From Lactuca virosa (Eukaryota; Streptophyta; Magnoliopsida; Asterales; Asteraceae): a stretch of 64,000 nucleotides of DNA. The position numbers and the translations under genes were made by a program. This document shows positions 58,316 to 64,000 of this stretch, piece by piece (position 1 is the first letter of the stretch; the number at the start of each line of letters is the position of its first letter). Below the pieces are notes generated by a model. The model was not told the origin of the DNA and ran no database searches. It saw only the letters and a list, made by a program, of their open reading frames with translations. The stretch is taken from NCBI GenBank assembly GCA_928212115.1, contig CAKMRJ010005523.1, forward strand, positions 244,281,161 to 244,345,160. The letters run 5' to 3'.

Positions 58316-59829
58316 TGTTTGGGGTGTCAAACCCAACAAATAATAGGGGTATAATAGACTCCAAATACACTGCTTTAATGCACTAAAAAGTAGTACAAGG
58401 CAAGCAGGGTCGAACCACAGAGACACAGGACAAAAGTCTATACCTCTTTGCGTAAGGTACTTTGATCACAAGAAGGGGGATTTGTTTGCAAAAATGAAAT
58501 AATAAAATAACAATCTACTTTAAAGACATGCACAAAATGAAATAGATTTGTGAACAAGTTGTAAAAGTGTTTCCAGTTCTAGTTCTCAATGTTGTTGTTC
58601 AACTTGATTATGACTTGATTTAATTCAAGATTGCTATTCTAAGTTGGTACTGAAAGATATTAACACGCTATAACACCTCTCGCTTGCTAAATTATCTAAC
58701 CAAAACACGCTCTTTGACTAGACCTAACTTTACTAATTCAACCTAAACACGCTCTTAGATTGTATTGAAAAATTACATTAAGTTTTTGTACAAGCTTCCC
58801 AACAATGTTCATTTCTTCTCATACGCTCGGAAGTGTGAAAACATGTGATATATGTTTTACAATAAGAAAACTTATTGCTTGTTACCAATTATTAACTTAA
58901 TAGAACGATTAGGTGCCCTAAAAGTTAATTAACTGCACAAAAAATTCAATTCATGAAAGTGGCCAATCAAACACAAATCAAATTTAAGGGTTCTAGTTTA
59001 AACAAAAACATAATCACTAGAATAGAATCACAAATCAAACATCAAATCATATGCTTCAAGTCAAGCAATCAACATGTTTTGAAAAAGAACTAGAAACTAG
59101 GGTTTCTTAGCCACACATGGCTAAGAACAAATCAAACAAGAATAAAGATGGAATTGGAATGTTTAATCCTTACAAAAATGAAATCCAAGGTGTTTGAAAT
59201 GATTAGGTATTCTAAAAAACTCCAAGAATTCTCCCAAAATCACCCAAGATCGCCCCCCAAACTGCTCCAGAAACCGTCTCTGCCTTCAAAATGACGTATC
59301 CTCCTCTTTTATTAAAGTTCACGTGACTTGCCATAAGGCCATGCGTTTTTGGCATGGCCATGCCTTTTGCCCATGTGTTTTTGGCATGACCATTTGTCTT
59401 GACCATGTGTTTTTGGCATGGCCCATGCTTTTTGCTAAAATTCCAAAAAGTCTTCACTGTTGGCTCCATCTTCAATCTAGCTTCACCACGAGTCATGTTG
59501 CTCAAATATAAGATGACAAAGGACAAACACGACCCATGTCGGTTTGACAATAATCGTGTTTCAAACATAGTCCTTTGCTATGATAATAATGCACAATGAC
59601 TCGGGTTCCATCTTCATGTTTTCTGCCATGGAATGACCGGTTCATCTTCTCCTCATGCTCCAAAGCTCCAAGCATCCAAGCTCCATGTATCCATGCTCCA
59701 AATACCAGACATTCTTGATGAAATATACAATTGCCCTAATAATCAACTAAATGCAAGAATTATGAAGTAGAATGCTATAAAAGGACGGAATTAAACATGC
59801 AAAAATAGGTGCATAAAATGCACCTATCA
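58316..59829 (-). repeat. 5' LTR of the Athila element
   Basis: Near identical to the 3' LTR apart from scattered substitutions (for example AACCTAAC against AACCCAAC) and a deletion of about 30 bp near 59700. Confidence 0.95.
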
Positions 59830-60060
59830 AGTACATAGGATTTTCAACCCACAATAATATAGTTAATTATGTTTAATTATCAAACAATTAACCTGATTAC
59901 CAATCCCCGCTTTCTTCCTAATTCTTCCCTAAGGATCTATCCTAAGGGTTATTTTTAATCATCGTTATTGACAGTACCGTTACAAAGATTTTTCCGCAAT
60001 ACATGTCAGTAGGTTCCTTTCTATTTTCATTCCTAAGGGTTTGTGTTAAGGAATAGGTAC

Positions 60061-60529
60061 TGTTAGGAACCGGACCGGGTACACGCAGCGGAAACACACT
60101 ATCACACACACACAAACTCACGAAAATAAAGCAAGAAGAACACAAGGATTTTACGTGGTTCGGATTCGGTGCAAATCCTACGTCCACGGGCTGCAACTAG
60201 AGAATTTTATTAAAACTCACAAGATTACAATTGGCTTGACACTCTACATTTGATGTTCTCTCAAGTTTTTGCACACAAAATATGCAAAACATACATGCAT
60301 ATATATAGGTGAGAGAGCCGCAATTTGCACATGAAATTGAGTCGTCGTAACAATAGTACTCAAATGTGAAAGTCGCACATGTTGAGTCGTCGTGACAATA
60401 GTACTCAAATGTGAAAGCCGCAAATGTTGACGTTGAATTTCCTTCCATTCACATTAGCCGTCCAACAATTGATTCTTTTATTTTACATGCATAGCCACAT
60501 GTTTTCAACCTTTCATATTTTACCTAACA
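60061..60529 (-). repeat. 3' LTR of the TR-GAG element
   Basis: TGTTAGGAAC...CCTAACA ends. A 45-bp segment (GAGTCGTCGTRACAATAGTAC and flank) is present twice in tandem, at about 60330-60375 and 60375-60420. Confidence 0.95.
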
Positions 60530-60863
60530 ATCTCCCACTTGAAAGTTTGAACAACATGGTCCGTCTCTGTCATCCAACTCCAGTAATCTTAAAACAACCA
60601 AGTCTTCCAAGCCTCCAGTTCCTAAGAACAAGCTAAACTTAGTCCCATTTCTCTAATTGCAGCCGCCCCTCATCTTCAAGTACTAGAAGGGACAGTTGAA
60701 GCTCCCACTAGCTCCAACTCAGTCGTGGCTAATCCCACCACCGACTCATCCTCTGTCTCAACCGGTTTGGACACTCCACCAGATCCAGAGATACACCGAG
60801 GACCACTAACACTCTCCCAACTTTGCAAACTTTCAACAGGAGAGACTTTTTCAGTCTTAGTCT

Positions 60864-62234
60864 TCAAAAAACCCAACGACTCTTTGTAACTGTACCCGAA
60901 ACACACCCCGTGCTCCCACTGTCACTGAATCTCCTGAATGGTTTAGAATTTCTGACTCGTTCAGCTAACATCCCCTTGGCTCCAGAATTCATGTTTGCAA
61001 AATGAACTCTCTTAGCCGTAGATTTAGCGAACCAGATTTTGTCTTGCTTAACAGGGACGGTCATACTTCCCTCAGCAGGTACCTCAACCATATACAATGA
61101 CCCACGCTTCATACCTTGAGCAATCACCGAATTACCATTGACCACCATCCATTTACCACCACCAAACCTTACTTCCAGTCCTTGTTTATCCAGCTGACCA
61201 ACAGAAATCAATTTTTTCTTCAGCTCCGGAATAACCCTGACATTCTTCAGGCTCCATGTAGTTCCCAATGAAGTAACTAGATCAATATCTCCCATGCCCG
61301 TTACTTGAAGCATCTCGTCATTTGCTAACCGTACCTTTCCAAAATCTCCTTTTTTTAGATTCACCATCGTTTCCCCGTTGTCCATGGCGTGAAACGAAGC
61401 CCCTGAATCCATGACCCAAGAGTCTACAGAACTTTCCATACTGAGTATCAATGCATCATCCTCAGACACACTCTCAGCACCGGTAATGTTCAATTCTTTC
61501 TTTGGACATTGACTCTTAACATGTCCCACCTCCTGGTAGTTCCAGCACTTCACATTCTTCTTAGTTCTAGATGAACTTCTTCCCCGACTCCCACTGCTTC
61601 CACTATTCCTGCTATTCCCTCTACCTCTTCCGACATTTAATAAATCAGAAGAGGAAGATCCACCTTGATTCTTGCGTCTGATATCCTCGCCTAGAATTAA
61701 ATCTCTAACCCCTTCAAAAGTCATACCACTGGTCCCCATGGAACTTGTAACAGCAGTAACTGTTCCGGACCAGCTATCAGGTAGAGAAGCTAGTAGCAGT
61801 GATGCTTGAGTCTCGTTATCAAATTTAATTCCTACAGATGATAATCTGGACAGAATTGAATTTAAATTATTAATGTGAACCGTAACTAAGCCTTCCTCAT
61901 TCATCCTTGTAGTGAACAACTCCTTCATCAAGAACACCTTGTTAGCCGCCGATGGTTTCTCATACATATTTGACAGAGCCTCCATCATACCACGCGCCGT
62001 GGTTTCATTCATGATGTTGAAAGCAACGCTCTTCGTCAATGACAATGTAATAACCGCCTTGGCTTTCTTGTCCTTTGAGTTCCACGCATCTTCAACAGCT
62101 TTTTCCATTTTCTCCGGTTTGTCTCCGAGTACCATGTCCAAGTCTTTCTGACATAGCAATGCTTCTAATTGCATTTTCCACCAGCTAAAATCAGAACCGT
62201 TGAACTTTTCGATTATAATCTTGTCTTCAGCCAT
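60864..62234 (-). CDS. Copia Gag-protease protein of the TR-GAG element
   Basis: One uninterrupted frame of 456 residues from ATG 62234 (MAEDKIIIEKFNGSDFSWWK). A copia-type gag (UBN2) covers residues 1-200. A Ser/Arg/Gly-rich linker follows, then a zinc knuckle with CWNYQEVGHVKSQC, in which the second Cys is Tyr (codon 61538-61536). A protease with WVMDSGASFHAM is at about 265. A short pre-integrase-like stretch (SLYMVEVP) follows, and the frame ends after a Ser/Gly/Arg-rich tail where integrase should begin. Frames upstream in the LTR are not translated in the usual model, so 62234 was chosen as start. The frame is intact, and the product could assemble into particles that another copia element supplies with enzymes. 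Confidence 0.85.
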   Translation of the reverse strand: MAEDKIIIEKFNGSDFSWWKMQLEALLCQKDLDMVLGDKPEKMEKAVEDAWNSKDKKAKAVITLSLTKSVAFNIMNETTARGMMEALSNMYEKPSAANKVFLMKELFTTRMNEEGLVTVHINNLNSILSRLSSVGIKFDNETQASLLLASLPDSWSGTVTAVTSSMGTSGMTFEGVRDLILGEDIRRKNQGGSSSSDLLNVGRGRGNSRNSGSSGSRGRSSSRTKKNVKCWNYQEVGHVKSQCPKKELNITGAESVSEDDALILSMESSVDSWVMDSGASFHAMDNGETMVNLKKGDFGKVRLANDEMLQVTGMGDIDLVTSLGTTWSLKNVRVIPELKKKLISVGQLDKQGLEVRFGGGKWMVVNGNSVIAQGMKRGSLYMVEVPAEGSMTVPVKQDKIWFAKSTAKRVHFANMNSGAKGMLAERVRNSKPFRRFSDSGSTGCVSGTVTKSRWVF

Positions 62235-62315
62235 TACGACAAACAAGATACAAATCAGGTACACTCGTGCGTGATAAAAAAAAACGATCGTACCCTCCAA
62301 AACCTTGCTAACCAG

Positions 62316-62327
62316 GCTCTGATACCA
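62316..62327 (-). other. Primer-binding site, initiator tRNA-Met type
   Basis: TGGTATCAGAGC on the minus strand, two bases inside the 5' LTR of the TR-GAG element. Confidence 0.9.
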
Positions 62328-62329
62328 GT

Positions 62330-62798
62330 TGTTAGGAACCGGACCGGGTACACGCAGCGGAAACACACTATCACACACACACAAACTCACGAAAATAAAG
62401 CAAGAAGAACACAAGGATTTTACGTGGTTCGGATTCGGTGCAAATCCTACGTCCACGGGCTGCAACTAGAGAATTTTATTAAAACTCACAAGATTACAAT
62501 TGGCTTGACACTCTACATTTGATGTTCTCTCAAGTTTTTGCACACAAAATATGCAAAACATACATGCATATATATAGGTGAGAGAGCCGCAATTTGCACA
62601 TGAAATTGAGTCGTCGTAACAATAGTACTCAAATGTGAAAGCCGCAAATGTTGAGTCGTCGTGACAATAGTACTCAAATGTGAAAGCCGCAAATGTTGAC
62701 GTTGAATTTCCTTCCATTCACATTAGCCGTCCAACAATTGATTCTTTTAATTCACATGCATAGCCACATGTTTTCAACCTTTCATATTTTACCTAACA
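62330..62798 (-). repeat. 5' LTR of the TR-GAG element
   Basis: Same length as the 3' LTR, with substitutions such as GTCGCACATG against GCCGCAAATG. Confidence 0.95.
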
Positions 62799-63010
62799 GG
62801 TACGGAGTCCATCGCTGCATGTGCTTATCTTAATAGGCACGCAGTCCATCGCTGCCTGTGTTTATCTAATAGGCACAAATCCATCGCTGCCTTTGTTTAT
62901 CTAACAGACATGAAGTCCATCGATTATTATGTTTATCTAATAGGAATGAAGTCCATCGCTGCATGTGTTTATCTAATAGGAACGAAGTCCATCGCTGGAT
63001 GTGTTTCATG
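62799..63010. repeat. Tandem array of about 36-bp units in the outer LTR
   Basis: Six diverged copies of AGGCACGCAGTCCATCGCTG followed by a TGTTTATCTAA stretch. The TR-GAG element inserted just before the first copy. Confidence 0.8.
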
Positions 63011-63648
63011 GGACTGTCGTCAGATAGTCTGTTGGTTGTCACCTATACTCTGTTAAGTGACTATATCATTGGCACACTAGTACCATTCCTATATCGTTAG
63101 TACACTAGTACCAGTTCTACATCATTGGCATGTTAGTACCATTTCTAGAATCGTGGAATTCTATCATTGCCTATATCTTTCATCATGCCTTGGCATCTAT
63201 TACTACCCTTTGTTACCCAATGTATTAAATTTACATATACGATATATATATCAAATATTATTTCATCTAACGCATGATATTTTTACACATAAGCACATAT
63301 GACATTCAATTATCTAAATACTTCATATCTGTGATTAAGATGAAAGTAACTATGCACTCACCTGATAAAAGTGGATGCCTTGGATTTGAGCAAAACTACG
63401 CCTTGGTACTTTATCTTTTCCTCTGACGTGGCCTAGATTCACATTACTAAGTTTTAGTCTTACATTTCTGACATTTTATATCCACGCATAGCTATCGACA
63501 AGATCTACAACTTTCATTTAGACTCTGTCGACTAATTTTGAATTTGTTTTTAAAGTTATATTTTTAACAGGTTTAGACTGTTAAATTCCGTTAAAAATTC
63601 ATAACTCTCTCATATGGTATTCGTTCTCGACTGTCTTTATATCGATAG

Positions 63649-64000
63649 TGTAACACCTAGAATCTTGAGGAGCAATTGTAAGGAATGAATTCCATTTTGA
63701 GGACTGGACACAGCGTGTTGGAGGAACCAACACGGCGTGTCTAGTTGAAGAAAAGCGTGGTTCTCATTAAGGTCGACACGACGTGTTGGTGTCTAAACAC
63801 GGCCTGTTGGAAGCTGGGAAGGAAACCCTAATTTTTAGGATGTTGCACCATATATAATCTCTTTAATCCCCAAGGGATGATATCCTTACCAGCCTCCATT
63901 GACACTAAAACCTTAAAATCGATCTTTAAGTCTCTTGTTGGTGTTCTTGAGCTAGTAAGAAGTTCTTGGTGTTCATTGATGGTCTTTGTGAAGGAAGAGG
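63649..64000 (+). mobile_element. Start of a further LTR, plus strand, cut by the window
   Basis: Begins TGTAACACCTAG, preceded by GATAG as a possible TSD. It has four ACACGGCGTGT-type palindromes (63708-63718, 63730-63740, 63776-63786, 63797-63807), then a TATATAA box (63851-63857) and a T/C-rich leader. It is organised like the LTR at 1-1557 but with different palindrome sequence. Confidence 0.65.

Larger units (their letters stand above)
48074..59829 (-). mobile_element. Athila-type gypsy retrotransposon
   Basis: An 11756-bp element in minus orientation with 1543-bp (48074-49616) and 1514-bp (58316-59829) LTRs and a perfect 5-bp TSD AGTAC (48069-48073 and 59830-59834). It uses an aspartate-tRNA-type primer site and the AAGCTTGGGGAGG-type polypurine tract usual for Athila. 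The coding order from right to left is gag, protease, reverse transcriptase/RNase H, integrase, and a third frame (Athila ORF). Every frame is broken. Confidence 0.95.
60061..62798 (-). mobile_element. Copia TR-GAG element (gag-protease only)
   Basis: A 2738-bp element with two 469-bp LTRs (60061-60529 and 62330-62798) that differ at about five sites, and a perfect 5-bp TSD GGTAC (60056-60060 and 62799-62803). Minus orientation. It has a tRNA-iMet primer site and a polypurine tract (AAGTGGGAG, about 60541-60533) but no integrase, reverse transcriptase or RNase H. This is the definition of a TR-GAG or large non-autonomous copia derivative. It inserted into the outer LTR. Confidence 0.95.
47759..63648 (-). 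mobile_element. Gypsy-type LTR (minus), split by two nested elements
   Basis: Three pieces, 47759-48073, 59835-60060 and 62804-63648, rejoin into one LTR of about 1.4 kb in minus orientation that ends ...GGGGATGTCACA (minus strand) at 47759. It matches the LTR at 1-1557 in the block that contains GACCCACTCAGTTTC (minus) and in the end sequence. The Athila and copia elements inserted at AGTAC and GGTAC. The right limit is set by the new LTR at 63649 and is likely a truncation or further insertion. Contains a tandem array at 62799-63010. Confidence 0.75.

Noticed and set aside
60676..60906. Separate gene downstream of the TR-GAG gag frame
   Set aside because: It overlaps the gag end in another frame, has no domain, and lies in the deleted-pol region of the element, so it is more likely remnant or untranslated sequence.

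Overview
The window is nuclear DNA of a flowering plant. The evidence is AT-rich sequence, spliced GT-AG genes, a eudicot-like ribosomal protein gene with an intron right after the ATG, and plant-only transposon families (Athila, TR-GAG copia, MULE, CACTA with a Ptta/En/Spm protein, hAT). The LTR and MULE styles remind me of Asteraceae (lettuce or sunflower relatives), but that is an impression and not a demonstrated assignment.

Ordinary genes are few. A CorA-like membrane transporter gene lies at 2983-5236 (+), probably shifted in frame near its 3' end. A small secreted glycine-rich protein gene is at 5652-6158 (-). The ribosomal protein eS25 gene, with four coding exons, is at 17290-18181 (+). 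A dispersed family of CS-alpha-beta defensin-like genes is on the minus strand: an intact gene at 25147-25626, a broken copy at 27323-27816 and another intact gene at 42182-42677. The first two lie in a tandem duplication (about 19080-26070 and 26090-28400).

Everything else is mostly transposable elements, many of which can be delimited to the base by target-site duplications (TSDs). From left to right: a gypsy-type LTR (1-1557); a remnant MULE-like element carrying an LRR-like fragment (about 6925-8282), invaded by a 1.66-kb long-inverted-repeat MULE (8283-9938, TSD TAAAAATTA) with tRNA-like modules in both arms; a minus-strand gypsy LTR (about 10055-12039) with degenerate internal sequence and a 73-bp tandem array; a young copia element with unusual TA...TA LTR ends (20201-24911, TSD ATAGA); a CACTA element with palindromic subterminal repeats and an intact TnpA-like gene but no DDE transposase (28617-32362, TSD GAA); a MULE with a broken transposase and an open antisense GRF zinc-finger frame (33378-38324, TSD TATAAAGTA), itself inside Helitron-like sequence; a truncated hAT element (39723-41034); and several MITEs with a partial tandem duplication (43574-47830).

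The last 16 kb is a nest. A minus-strand gypsy-type LTR (47759-63648) was split by an 11.76-kb Athila element (48074-59829, TSD AGTAC) and, separately, by a 2.74-kb copia TR-GAG element (60061-62798, TSD GGTAC). A further plus-strand LTR starts at 63649 and runs off the window. The Athila element has lost its reverse-transcriptase core by a deletion that keeps the frame. The TR-GAG element keeps one open gag-protease frame between almost identical LTRs, so it looks recently mobilised in trans.
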